The notes below the pieces were generated by a model. The model ran no database searches. It was not told the origin of the DNA and worked only from the letters and a program-made list of their open reading frames with translations. Source: Caprella mutica (Eukaryota; Arthropoda; Malacostraca; Amphipoda; Caprellidae). From it: a stretch of 64,000 bases of DNA. The translations under genes and the position numbers were made by a program. The stretch covers positions 1 through 64,000 of the forward strand of contig CANNZV010001587.1 in NCBI GenBank assembly GCA_947561585.1. The letters run 5' to 3'. Within the stretch, counting starts at the first letter, position 1, and every line of letters starts with the position of its first letter. Shown in pieces: positions 33,872 through 44,130 of the stretch.

Positions 33872-34110
33872 TTTGTGTGGAGGATTAATGAAACCCAACT
33901 TGGGTGGAAATTTATATAAAATTTAAATAGTTACTGATAACACATATGGTGAACAGATTGTATGAATTTAAATTTACTAAATGAACAGAGGATATAAATT
34001 TTAATTTACTAAATGATACATTGGAAAGTAAAATAAGGCAAAACTAAGAAAATAGATATAATGAAGAACGAATTTTGCAAAGAATATAAATTGGGATGTC
34101 GAGAAAACCC
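33872..34110 (-). repeat. Split direct repeat B2 of the PAT-like element
   Basis: This 239-bp segment is almost identical to B1 at 34381-34619, beginning TTTGTGTGGAGGATTAATGA and ending GAGAAAACCC. It forms the left border of the element against gypsy Gag. A reverse-orientation copy ends the second PAT-like fragment at 41461. Confidence 0.92.
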
Positions 34111-34156
34111 CCAGAGAATGATAAAGTAGAAATAGAAAAGGGGGGAGAGGGAGGGA

Positions 34157-34381
34157 AAAGTTTGAAATCAAAAGTGAAGAAATAAATACAAAATTTTTCT
34201 AATTGTAATCTGAAATGCAAGGTAGGATTTTAATACAGTAGAAATTTGTAAGAGATAGAGAGATAACAGTAGTCACTTCCAAAATAGATCGGAAGTGCCT
34301 AGATTGTTAAATCAAGAAGAAAATTTTAAAATAATAAGACATCCTGCACACAAAGATATGGATGCTTCTCATCCATATTAT
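34157..34381 (-). repeat. Split direct repeat A2 of the PAT-like element
   Basis: This is about 225 bp, nearly identical to A1 at 39190-39414 (the one clear difference is CACACAAAG against CACGCAAAG). It sits between B1 and B2 as expected for the PAT/Ngaro layout. Confidence 0.92.
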
Positions 34382-34619
34382 TTGTGTGGAGGATTAATGA
34401 AACCCAACTTGGGTGGAAATTTATATAAAATTTAAATAGTTACTGATAACACATATGGTGAACAGATTGTATGAATTTAAATTTACTAAATGAACAGAGG
34501 ATATAAATTTTAATTTACTAAATGATACATTGGAAACTAAAATAAGGCAAAACTAAGAAAATAGATATAATGAAGAACGAATTTTGCAAAGAATATAAAT
34601 TGGGGTATCGAGAAAACCC
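34381..34619 (-). repeat. Split direct repeat B1 of the PAT-like element
   Basis: This is the internal copy of the 239-bp B repeat, directly joined to A2. It lies just downstream of the recombinase stop codon on the minus strand. Confidence 0.92.
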
Positions 34620-34677
34620 AAAGTCATATCCCACAGGGAAATGACGACACCCCAAGAAAAAAAAATTAAAAGGAAAT

Positions 34678-35445
34678 TCATTTAGTGTTCACGGAGAAAT
34701 GGTCATATCTAATATATTTTTGATAGGCGTCACTGCGCCATCTACCAGCTAGTTTTATGAGGTGAGATGGTTCACCCATTTTGGCCAAATCAGTGGTTCG
34801 TCCAATTCTGAACGAATGGGTGTTATATCTATCTGGAGAAACACCAGTGATGGAAATAGCGGTTTTCAGGGTATTTACATAGTACCGTCTGGTAATCGGT
34901 TTCAAATTTTGAAGAATAAAGAGAGGTCCAGGAGAGTCTCCTCTACGCGATACATAATCTAGGAGAGAAACTACGGGACAGTTTTTATTCTTTGAAGGAG
35001 GAAGTAAAATTGTAACTGGTTCGGATGAATGCTTGTAAGAGGTAAAATTGATTTTTACCAATGGGGGAGAGGGAGGGGAGCGAATCGAGAAATTATGCAA
35101 TTGTAAAGTATGATTAGTTTTTGGACAATGAACTATTTCACTGACCCTTAAACAACAGTAATAGCACAACAGAAAAAGAGACTTGAAAAGGAAAAACTCG
35201 TATTCTGGTAGTAGGTTGTGTAATACTACGATAATTTCATCAAGAAAAAAAGAAGATATTGGTAAAAGACAGACAGAAGCAACGTGACTTTTTGATTTTT
35301 CTGCGCCCTTCAATATACGTGTAATCACGTAAGAAGCAGTAGGATCGGTTTCATTATATAATTTATGTACAGTGGCAATAGCGGAGAGATGAGACCGGAT
35401 GGTACTAGTTTTTAAGTTAAGATTTAGCAAAAAGATTATGAACAA
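34678..35445 (-). CDS. Tyrosine recombinase (integrase) of the PAT-like retrotransposon
   Basis: This 255-residue open frame contains the full catalytic set: Arg100 in CCLRVSEIV, a Lys-containing loop SKNKNCPVV, His210 and Arg213 in HSFRIGRTTDLA, Trp236 in AGRWRS, and Tyr244 in AYQKYIRYD. Such enzymes join the circular DNA copy to the genome through a 3'-phosphotyrosine link and are used by DIRS, PAT and Ngaro elements in place of a DDE integrase. The frame is intact from the ATG shown; some N-terminal core-binding residues may lie upstream (to about 35570) across a frame break. A second, broken copy on the plus strand lies at 40312-41166 and has GRR where this copy has GRW. Confidence 0.9.
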   Translation of the reverse strand: MFIIFLLNLNLKTSTIRSHLSAIATVHKLYNETDPTASYVITRILKGAEKSKSHVASVCLLPISSFFLDEIIVVLHNLLPEYEFFLFKSLFLLCYYCCLRVSEIVHCPKTNHTLQLHNFSIRSPPSPPLVKINFTSYKHSSEPVTILLPPSKNKNCPVVSLLDYVSRRGDSPGPLFILQNLKPITRRYYVNTLKTAISITGVSPDRYNTHSFRIGRTTDLAKMGEPSHLIKLAGRWRSDAYQKYIRYDHFSVNTK

Positions 35446-35576
35446 TGCTACGGTATTTGAATTAAATGGGAAGGTCTGATTAATTTTGTGTGAAGCTATG
35501 AAATTTGTGAATTTGTCCCAGTAACGTTTGTAATTTGAAAGAGTGTTAGACTCATAGGATCTAGCTACAAGACTAT

Positions 35577-37198
35577 TTACAGAAGCTTGAAGTTGTGAGG
35601 TCGAAGGTGCTGTGGGATAGCCGTAGGTAGACTGTCTAGTCCACTCGTAGCTAGCATCGCCATAGGTGCCTGTGCACGAGAAAGTAGGTCACATAAAACA
35701 TTTATTTTACCAGGGATGTGAGTGGCGTGAAATTTGATATTGTGCTTTAAGAAGAGAAGGACAAGAGGTCTCAACAGTTTCATGACATCTTTATTCCGAG
35801 AAGTGTGCTTATTTAAAGCCGATACTACAGAGCTATTGTCACAGAGAAAATTTATGCTGGAATTACTGAACGAAGTTACAAAAACATTGACCAATATATA
35901 AATAGGGTAAAGCTCTAGCACTTGAATATCAAACTTCTTGAATCTCTCGGGAAATTTACCGTAAAAAAATGAGTTTTATATATTCCTCCATAGCCGAATT
36001 TAGAGCTATCAGTATGAAGATTAATATCAACCGAGTTTAATATAGCACGTGGCTTAATAATAGTAACACCATTATAATGTTTGAGAAATTGAAGCCAAAG
36101 GTTCAGGTCCTCTTTCATATGTGCTGTTAGTTTGACAAAATGGTGAGGTTTCTTTACTCCTATTGTGCAGTCATATAAACGACGCAGAAAAGGGCGACCA
36201 GTTGACACTACAGAGCACGAAAACTGAAGTTTCCCTAAAATTGATTTCAGTGATCTCAAAGTACAGCTCGAAGTATTTAAAAGGTCTACAATAGTGTCTG
36301 CATAATCTATTAATTTTTCAACTGGTAGTCTAGCCACACCATAAGATCGGTGTCTAATTCGATTCCTAGAAAAGTTAGGCACCTAGTTGGTCCTTCGGTC
36401 TTATGGTACGCAATGGGTACACCTATAATTTGACATAAATCATAGAAAGAAGATAAGCAGCGAGAGCACTCACTAGGTGTATCTGCAATGAAAAGAAAAT
36501 CATCGAGAACTTTGACGATATGTGTAATTTTATAGTGATAATGCGATCCGGATCCATTTAATAGCATCAGAGAATCTTTCAAAAATCTTACAAGAGCTTG
36601 AGCATCCCATAGGCAAACATTTATCAAAATAAAATTTATCTAAAAATTGAAACCCGGTGAGGTGATATTGTGATGGATGCAGAGGTATTATTCGAAACGC
36701 ATCAGCTATATCAACCTTAGCCAGATAGGAAGTATTATGAGTTTGTATTATTTTTATCGCATCGTCCAGATTGGCATACTGCACTTTGGAATCATTCTTG
36801 TCTATATTATAGTTGACGGCGTCCGAGTTGTAATTGTATGAAAGATTATGTAAGAGACGGTACTTTTCTGAATCTTTTTTCTGTCTCAACGCTAAAGGTG
36901 AACATTTAAAATTTAATAGAGGAGGTTCATCGTAAGGACCTGATATACGAGAGGAAAATAATTTTGAGGACAACTTTTCATGTACGAGATCAGGATTTTC
37001 GGAGACTGAAAGGGAATTTTTGCAATGCAAATTGCTATCTGTACCTGAAAAATCCAAGTAGAAACCCTCTGAAAAACCTTTTATCACGTACTCAGAGTCT
37101 TTGTATCCCTCTAGTAACGGGACGAGTAGTTGTACTTGAACCGGGGAGGGCAAATTGTCGCTGGTCTGAGAGGCATTGGAAGAGTGGATGTGGTCCAC
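35577..37198 (-). pseudogene. Reverse transcriptase-RNase H of the PAT-like retrotransposon
   Basis: The coding sequence is spread over four frames. 37198-36530 has SEKYRLLHNLSYNYNSD, YLAKVDIADAFRIIPLHP and CLPMGCSSSCKIFE. 36627-36310 has the active-site box VLDDFLFIAD. 36382-35915 has the connection region LKSILGKLQFSCSVVSTGRP and the RNase H start VDINLHTDSSKFGYGG. 35921-35577 has CDNSSVVSALNKH and ATHIPGKINVLCDLLSRA. All RT and RNase H catalytic blocks can be seen, but at least three frameshifts separate them. It lies between Gag and recombinase. Confidence 0.85.
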
Positions 37199-37250
37199 GA
37201 CATTTGGAACACTGGTGATTGTAACTGCATTTTGCGACGAGACCGTGTAT

Positions 37251-38528
37251 TCATTTCGTGTGGTGGCGAAAACAAAACCCTCCAGGTATTTTCATCATGT
37301 TATGATAGTTTTGAGGACCGTCGAAGCTCTGGCGGAATGGACGAGTTGGTTGTTTTGGAAACGTAGCTTTTATTTGTAGGTCGACACGTATGTTCGTCCA
37401 AGGACAACGATTAAACTCTCTGTCTTTCCTGAAGCAAGCATCATAAAACGACCAATTAAAACCTTGATCCATCAGGTCTTTGATGAACTTCCCGTAGGTG
37501 ATGACGTCGGTAACTAAAGACGGAAATTTTCGGGAGTAGACAGCTAGGTAATCATCAAAGGCCTTACACCATTCTCTTTCGGAAAGAGGGCGATGCTTCC
37601 TGGGCAAGGCAGTCAAAGAGTGTTGTGAGGAGGAGGAGAAAGATAGACTATACGAGTCTTCATGTTCGGGATGCAACAAGGTATAGAAATCTACATATGC
37701 ATCAGACCATATTTTGGTTTTTATACGTTCGGGCAAATGCTCACCTGCAGGCAGCCCTCCTGTGAAATCGGCTTTTGTTGCGATGGACTGGTTTCCGACA
37801 GGGAAGAGAACCTCACCAGGATTTCCGGAGACTGTAGATGGAGTACCGAGAGACGCAACCGGGGTCTCCGAAGAGGTAGGGTGGCAAAGATGAGGAGCTG
37901 AGGAGGGACCAGCGTGTGGCGTGTTTTGGGACAGAACCAGATTCGTGAGGTATTGCACCTGTTTTGTCAACTCTACGACAGAATCTTTCAAGGAAGGGTC
38001 AGATACAGAGCGGGCTTCCGAAGAGTCGCTCTTGTCACAATCTGAAGATGCAACTGTTGAAGTTCGTTTAGACCTCCGTGCCTTCTTTGATTTCAGTGGT
38101 TTTGTAGTGCCAGAACTTTTTCCCTTCATAGGTCGTGGTTTAACAGAGGATTTTTCTTCGTTCGTACGCGCAGAGGGTCCAGACGTATGCTTCGAAGAGC
38201 CAGGGTTTTCAAATACCTGTGCACACGTACGTGAGACAGAGCTAGGTCAATTTTTAATGTGTGAAATGGCAGAAAGGTCTACGCTCTTCTGAAGAGGGAG
38301 AGTCTCTTTCCTCAGTGACGAAAGGAGAGGCTCTGAGTTTTTCATAAGAAGGGGCTTAAAGCCTTCAACATTTTCCGATACCCCAACACGAGGGTAGGGA
38401 TCTGTCGAGATATGTCGCTTTGAAGAAGCATCTTGTCCGGATTTTGATCTTTTTGAAGACAAATCTGAATCTGAAGTCGCTCCTTTTCTTTTATCAGAAT
38501 CCATATCACAATTTTTTTTTTTTGACAC
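37251..38528 (-). pseudogene. Gag-like ORF of the PAT-like retrotransposon
   Basis: One frame runs from an ATG at 38528 to 37251, interrupted by a single TGA at 38247-38249. The N-terminal part is Ser/Lys-rich and probably disordered (KRSKSGQDASSKRH, KKARRSKRTSTVASSDCDKS). A short coiled-coil-like stretch DSVVELTKQVQYLTNLVLSQ follows. The C-terminal part has the conserved WCKAFDDYLAVYSRKFPSL and ALPRKHRPLSEREW blocks of DIRS-type Gag. No zinc knuckle is seen. RT follows in another frame. Confidence 0.75.
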
Positions 38529-38565
38529 GATAAAACTGAAAGAAATTGTGGTTAGTGAACCGTAA

Positions 38566-39075
38566 AAAGCTTTCTAAGGCAAGAGACATTGAACTTAAAA
38601 GCTTGCTAAGGCAAGAGACATTAAACTTAAAAGCTTGCTAAGGCAAGAGACATTAAACTTAAAAGCTTGCTAAGGCAAGAGACATTAAACTTAAAAGCTT
38701 GCTAAGGCAAGAGACATTAAACTTAAAAGCTTGCTAAGGCAAGAGACATTGAACTTAAAAGCTGGCTAAGGCAAGAGACATTGAACTTAAAAGCTGGCTA
38801 AGGCAAGAGACATTGAACTTAAAAGCTGGCTAAGGCAAGAGACATTGAACTTGAAAGCTTGCTAAGGCAAGAGACATTGAACTTAAAAGCTTGCTAAGGC
38901 AAGAGACATTGAACTTAAAAGCTTGCTAAGGCAAGAGACATTAAACTTAAAAGCTTGCTAAGGCAAGAGACATTGAACTTAAAAGCTTGCTAAGGCAAGA
39001 GACATTGAACTTAAAAGCTTGCTAAGGCAAGAGACATTGAACTTAAAAGCTTGCTAAGGCAAGATACATTGAACT
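38566..39075 (-). repeat. Tandem array, about 16 copies of a 32-bp unit (PAT-like 5' leader)
   Basis: The unit is GCTTGCTAAGGCAAGAGACA followed by TTRAACTTAAAA. Variants (TTAAACTT, TTGAACTT, GCTGGC) occur in blocks, suggesting recent segmental expansion. It lies between repeat A1 and the Gag start, in the 5' untranslated leader. There are no spacers, so it is not a CRISPR array. Confidence 0.93.
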
Positions 39076-39189
39076 AGATATTGAACTAGTTATGCTGGAA
39101 CAACACATCCAAGTTGGAGAGATTTCAGTGGTGTTTTCAGAGCACATCAGCCTTTTCAATGGCACACAAGAGTTCTAAATTATCTAACT

Positions 39190-39414
39190 AAAAGTTTGAA
39201 ATCAAAAGTGAAGAAATAAATACAAAATTTTTCTAATTGTAATCTGAAATGCAAGGTAGGATTTTAATACAGTAGAAATTTGTAAGAGATAGAGAGATAA
39301 CAGTAGTCACTTCCAAAATAGATCGGAAGTGCCTAGATTGTTAAATCAAGAAGAAAATTTTAAAATAATAAGACATCCTGCACGCAAAGATATGGATGCT
39401 TCTCATCCATATTA
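39190..39414 (-). repeat. Split direct repeat A1 of the PAT-like element
   Basis: This is the outer right copy of the A repeat, from AAAAGTTTGAAATCAAAAGT to ATCCATATTAT. Immediately to its right the gypsy Gag reading resumes (ATTCGCCACAAATTC), which fixes the border. Confidence 0.9.
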
Positions 39415-39486
39415 TAATTCGCCACAAATTCATTCAAGCAACCCCATCTACTATTTCACCCGTTCTAGCTGCTCAAAAATCACTTA
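39415..39486 (+). pseudogene. Ty3/gypsy Gag, middle fragment
   Basis: It reads IRHKFIQATPSTISPVLAAQ then KSLTLQ, the capsid C-terminal segment that follows the sequence broken off at 33871. It is cut again at 39487 by the G-rich MITE and resumes at 39983. Confidence 0.75.
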
Positions 39487-39495
39487 CCCTACAAC

Positions 39496-39973
39496 GGGGT
39501 ACGGTCAAGAGCCCCCCCGGTCATGAGCCCCCATAGGTCATAAGCCCCCCCCCCGGTCACGAGCCCCCCTCCATGTTTTTTAAATTCTTATTTACCTAGT
39601 TAAACAAATGAAGAACTACTTAGATAGAAACAACTGAGAGTTGCTAATGTAGTTTGTTGTATCCGCTAGATTGTTGTACTGCACACTTCATGATTGTTTA
39701 ATGACCTGGCAGGGGGGTTCGGGGGGCGGCACGCCCCCCTATATACATATATTTTATGTCTAATCAGTAATGAACTACAAAAGTGTCAATAAGGATTAAA
39801 TAATATAGGTAAATAAGGATTTAAAAACAGGGGGGCTCGAGACCGGGGGGGGGGGGGCTTATGACCGGGGGGGCTTATGACCTAGGGGGGCTTATGACCT
39901 AGGGGGGCTCATGACCTAGGGGGGCTCATGACCGGGGGGGCTTATGACCGGGGGGGGCTTATGACCTACACCC
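39496..39973 (+). mobile_element. G-rich-ended MITE, copy 6 (perfect 9-bp TSD), inside gypsy Gag
   Basis: It starts GGGGTACGGTCAAGAGCCCC, ends GACCTACACCC and is flanked by CCCTACAAC on both sides (39487-39495 and 39974-39982). Removing it together with one duplication restores an open Gag reading across the site. The right arm holds at least seven CTTATGACC/CTCATGACC units separated by G runs. At 478 bp it is the longest copy. Confidence 0.92.
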
Positions 39974-39982
39974 CCCTACAAC

Positions 39983-40243
39983 AGCTCGGAACTTTAGCTG
40001 ATGAGTTGATGCCTTACTTTAGCAACACAAACGTTCTTAGTATAAGATCCAACAACGAAAGACAACAACAAAACTTCTCCAGTAATCAAACTCGACATGA
40101 CAGACCTCGCCAAAATTATTTAACTAATCCATCCCAATGCCCAGCCGGAGTAAGACCATATTCCGAAACTCAACGTCCAAAAGTGTGCCGTGCACACTTG
40201 TACTTTGCAGAAAAACACGGACATGTAAGCCAAAGACAATAGA
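39983..40243 (+). pseudogene. Ty3/gypsy Gag, C-terminal fragment
   Basis: It reads LGTLADELMPYFSNTNVLSI, then a Gln/Asn-rich linker and CRAHLYFAEKHGH, which resembles the C-terminal CxxH-type motif of this Gag group. It ends where dispersed repeat F (40249) and the second PAT-like fragment begin. No protease or RT of this gypsy follows. Confidence 0.7.
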
Positions 40244-40429
40244 AGATAGACGCTCAACTTGATAGCAAAAATAATATCAACCAATCAGAAGCGATCAGTA
40301 GCATACCTCCCTCAAAGAATAAAAACTGTCCCGTAGTTTCTCTCCTAGATTATGTATCACGTAGAGGAGACTCTCCCGGACCTCTCTTTATTCTTCAAAA
40401 TTTGAAACCTATTACCAGGCGCTATTTTT

Positions 40430-40725
40430 TTTTTATTACATAATCTTTGTGTCATCTCGTATGTAACATGTGAATCGGAATCATGTGGTGAATCACTACT
40501 ATTCATCTTTATTTATTATAAAACCCGAAAAAAAATGTAGATTTATCAAAATTTTGCCATCCATAACTTTGAGTTATTTCACCTATTGAGGTGCCACATA
40601 CAGATAGGCTAGTAATAAATAAGTTTTCGGGTTTTATGGTAAAAAAAACATGAATAGTAGTGATTCACCACATGATAATTCACATGTTACATACGAGATG
40701 ACACAAACGGTGTAAAAAAAAAGAT
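40430..40725. mobile_element. Palindromic MITE inside the second recombinase copy
   Basis: Arms of about 85 bp (from TTGTGTCATCTCGTATGTAA at 40447 and its inverse ending at about 40710) enclose a loop of about 95 bp. It starts right after the TRRY codons of the recombinase. It is non-coding. Confidence 0.75.
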
Positions 40726-40840
40726 AATGCAGATTATAGAATGATTACTGATCAATTACTAAAAAGAAACAAGGATTTTTAGGTGCAGCTCCACTTCATG
40801 AATAACTGACTTCGAAAAAGAAAAAAATAGAAAACTGTGC

Positions 40841-40990
40841 AATTTTATAATTCGAGTAATTTTGATAATTCGAGCAATTTGATAATTCGAGCAATTGTTC
40901 GTTCGAGCAATTGTTCGTTCGAGCAATTGTTCGTTCGAGCAATTGTTCATTCGAACAAATGTTCATTCGAGCAATTGTTTTCGAGCAATT
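40841..40990 (+). repeat. Tandem array of a 16-bp near-palindromic unit
   Basis: It has about seven units of GAGCAATTGTTCGTTC, preceded by degenerate TAATTCGAGCAATTT units. CGAGCAATTGTTCG is nearly self-complementary around CAATTG. It is part of the sequence that interrupts the recombinase. A related CAATTT/GATCGAA array lies at 43565-43790. Confidence 0.8.
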
Positions 40991-41189
40991 TACCGGCTAC
41001 TTCCTTCTCCAGATAGGTATAACATCCATTCGTTCAGAATAGGACGAACCACTGATTTGGCCAAAATGGGTGTATCATCTCTCCTCATAAAACTAGCTGG
41101 TAGACGGCGCAGTGACGCCTATCAAAAATATATTAAATTTGACAATTTTTCCGTGAACACTAAATTAATTTTTTTTTCTTGGGGTGTCG

Positions 41190-41461
41190 TCATTTCCCTG
41201 TGGCAAACGACTTTGGGTTTTCTAGACACCACAATTTTATATTCTTCGCAAAATTCGTTCTTTATTATATCTATTTTCTTAGTTTTGCCTTAGTTAATAT
41301 CCAGTGTATCATTCAGTAAATTAATATTTATATCATCTGTTCATCATTCAGTAAATTTAAAATTTATACAATCTGTTCACCATATGTGTTATAAGTTACT
41401 ATTTAATTTATATATAAATTTTCATCCAAGTTGGTTTTCATTAATCCTCCACACAAAATTA
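41190..41461 (+). repeat. B-type end repeat of the second PAT-like copy
   Basis: It is the reverse complement of the B repeat at 33872-34110, ending TTAATCCTCCACACAAAA. It follows the recombinase fragment as expected for the 3' end of a PAT-like element on the plus strand. No A2-B2 module follows. Confidence 0.8.
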
Positions 41462-44130
41462 TGTAGTATTGGAATGCTCGTTTATTTTTTAAATGTTCAT
41501 ATAAAAAATATATAATAAAATTAGTGACACCTAGGGCTAGCGGAAGCATTTGCACTCATTAGTATGTACGTGAGTTTGTTAGTTGTTTTCATATTGATTT
41601 ATGTATGCAGTAATCAACCTATGTTTGCATCAAAATGGTGAAAAGATTCAAGACAAGAAGGCATAGTTTTAAAAATAAAGCCATCTCTTCACTTGAGTTA
41701 GAATCAAGATAGAAACTTATCTCAGTTGAACCAGTCTGTAATTGGTCATGTTACAGAGTATGTCACTAATGTCAGATAAAGCCAATTAATTGGCTTAGAT
41801 TTTAAAAGGTCAAAACTCAGATATGTCTAATTGGCTTAAAATTTTGAATTAATTCCTATGTTCCCTTGTTAATTTTGGCTTGAAATCTTCAAAAAATGAG
41901 TCAAATTGGCTTGACTTTGAATTTTTGTGAAATTTTGGCTCAAAAATTGGCTTACAATTTTCCAGCCTCTGAAACATAGGTAATTGGAGCACAAAATCCC
42001 ATTGATTTTTTGAAAAGGCTGGAAAAAAATTAAAAATCCACCATAAATTTCCAGTAATTTCTAATTTGGCTGATCCACCAACATTTTCTCAATTTATCCA
42101 CCGAAAATTAATGGTAACAGTAATAAATAGCTAAAAATCCACAGACTTTGCAAGAATATTAATTTCAAAGTGAAAAATTCCACCAACAAGTTGGTGGAAT
42201 TTACCATGAAATACAGTCTGGACTGTTGGTTGTTAACAAGATGGCGCCACTGATTGTGGCGCCATCTACCGTTAGCATTTGATAAGAAATTATTTATATT
42301 AAAATGATATATTTACATTATTAAATATAATTGAACATCGCAATTTTATTTACACGGTATACTTTATTCTTTCTAAGCAATCGTTTTACATTAAAATTGG
42401 TAAAATATAAAATTACTGCACTGCCCCATTAAACTAGGTAGCAATTAGTAGGTACCTCAAGGTTCACTGTATGATGATACGTATTTAAAAGGAAAAGGCT
42501 GTACGGAACGGAGATCACAGTACAGCGCAACAGATTATGGCGTACGCAGCACCACAGTACGGTCTATTAGATATGTATTATGTAATTTGAATGAAGATTA
42601 ATGATATATGGATAATGGAGTGAATTTAATAATTGCATCAAATTCCTGACTGACGGTATCTGAATCCAATGTTTACACATTATACTACACACAGTTTAAT
42701 TCTTTGATGGAGTCATGGAGAATTTAGAATAGAAAATAAATTTTTCCATAGAAAACTGTTATAATAATAATTTTATGGATAACTATTGAATATTAGACCC
42801 CCTGCCAGTTCATAAAACAATCATGAAGTGTTCAATACAACAAACTAGCGAATAGGTCAAACTACATTGTCTGCATAACAGCTATTTACTTTGAGACCAT
42901 TGATAGAAAGTACAGTGGTCCGCCTTAATATGGTGTGCTGCTCAGCTTTTGATACTCTTGCAATTAATTGGCTTTAACTGACATACTCTGTTACATGCTA
43001 CCTGCCTCAGCCCTCAGCTGACATAGCAATGATTTATGATAGCATTAGCATAGGTAGGTAGCTAGCTCAGTAGCTGCATAGCTTAGAGGTTTCAACGTGT
43101 GACAGGAAAGTTGCTAGTTTAAAAATGGATTCAGGTCACTACATTTAAGATACTTTAAAAGAAAAAAATTGACTTCCTAGTGGAGATTTTGCACTTGAAA
43201 ACATCCTTATGAAGTTATAGTAATATGCTTATAGGCTCCAGCTTCATCCCTGATCAGTCTGATGCATACTTTGTCTTTATAGTGATTTATTTGTTATTTA
43301 CAGGTTTTTCAACTTATTTCATACTTCAAAAGTTGCCAGTTTACTGGCAAAGTAGACTTTTGCCATACTTTGAAAATGGATCATGTTCATGGCCCATGGG
43401 TATCGGGTAGCTACCAGTACCTATGATATTACCTATTACGGGATTCATGGCCATGTTATAGATTAATAAGTGTAGGTATGTCAGTTGAAGGCTGAAAGCT
43501 TGAAACCAATTAATTTATTTAATTGGCTTACATTTGAACACTTCAAATGGCCAAAACTCAGGGGATCCGGAAAATTGATCGAAAGCAATTGACCGAAAAA
43601 AATTTATCGAATGGAAAATTGATCGAAAGGAAAATTGGTCGAATGGAAAATTGATCGAAAGGAAAATTGGTCGAATGGAAAATTGATCGAAAGGAAAATT
43701 GGTCGAATGGAAAATGGATCTAAAGGAAAGTTGATCGCACAACAATTGATCGAATGGAGAATTGACCGAAACAAAATTGATCGAAAATGATATTGGATCT
43801 ATTTACACTAATTGACAATGATAACTGAAACCATGGATTACCAGAGAAACTTACTTGCAATATATTACAGCTAGTAGATCTTGTTCTCATTATTTATATA
43901 TAATAATAATAATAATTTCCATAATTATTTCAATTATCTTTTTAATTGGAATTTTATATTTACTATATCATTGTTTCAAAGAGTGACTGTCAGTTAACCA
44001 TCTTATACCTACCCTATTTAATATTTATCCTAATTTCCTAAACATATCAATTATATTTATTTTGTAAATATCTTTCTACTTACTATAGCTATAATCACAA
44101 ATTTTACTTCATGCCTTTCCATTATTATAG
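41462..44130. other. AT-rich stretch with short repeats and hairpins
   Basis: No gene is recognised. Bases 41735-41990 resemble 25160-25400 (many AATTGGCTT words). Two hairpins stand out: CCACCAAC/GTTGGTGG at 42180-42197 and AGATGGCGCCAC/GTGGCGCCATCT at 42239-42267. Bases 42796-42870 are a fragment of the G-rich MITE core. Bases 43565-43790 are a tandem array of about 32 bp (ATTGATCGAAAGGAAAATTG). A THAP domain for the transposase gene to the right was looked for and not seen. Confidence 0.45.
43565..43790 (+). repeat. Tandem GATCGAA/GGTCGAA array
   Basis: Alternating units AATTGATCGAAAGGAA and AATTGGTCGAATGGAA make a higher-order period of 32 bp in the middle, decaying on both sides. A frame of 76 codons on the minus strand is a by-product of the period. 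Confidence 0.85.

Larger units (their letters stand above)
33872..39414 (-). mobile_element. PAT/Ngaro-like (DIRS-order) tyrosine-recombinase retrotransposon
   Basis: Read on the minus strand the order is A1 (39414-39190), a 32-bp tandem array, Gag, RT-RNase H, tyrosine recombinase, B1 (34619-34381), A2 (34381-34157), a 46-bp linker, and B2 (34110-33872). This A1...B1-A2-B2 layout of split direct repeats is the hallmark of PAT/Ngaro-type elements, which integrate through a circular intermediate and leave no target duplication. A and B copies are nearly identical, so the insertion is fairly recent even though the genes carry several frame breaks. It lies inside a gypsy Gag gene, whose reading continues across both borders. 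Confidence 0.9.
40312..41166 (+). pseudogene. Second PAT-like tyrosine recombinase, split by insertions
   Basis: The plus strand reads PPSKNKNCPVVSLLDYVSRR through PITRRY (to about 40428) and then, after a 560-bp interruption, SPDRYNIHSFRIGRTTDLAK to YIKFDNFSVNTK (41006-41166). It matches the recombinase at 34678-35445 almost residue for residue but lacks about ten residues at the join and has GRR for GRW. The N-terminal half and all other genes are missing. Confidence 0.85.
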
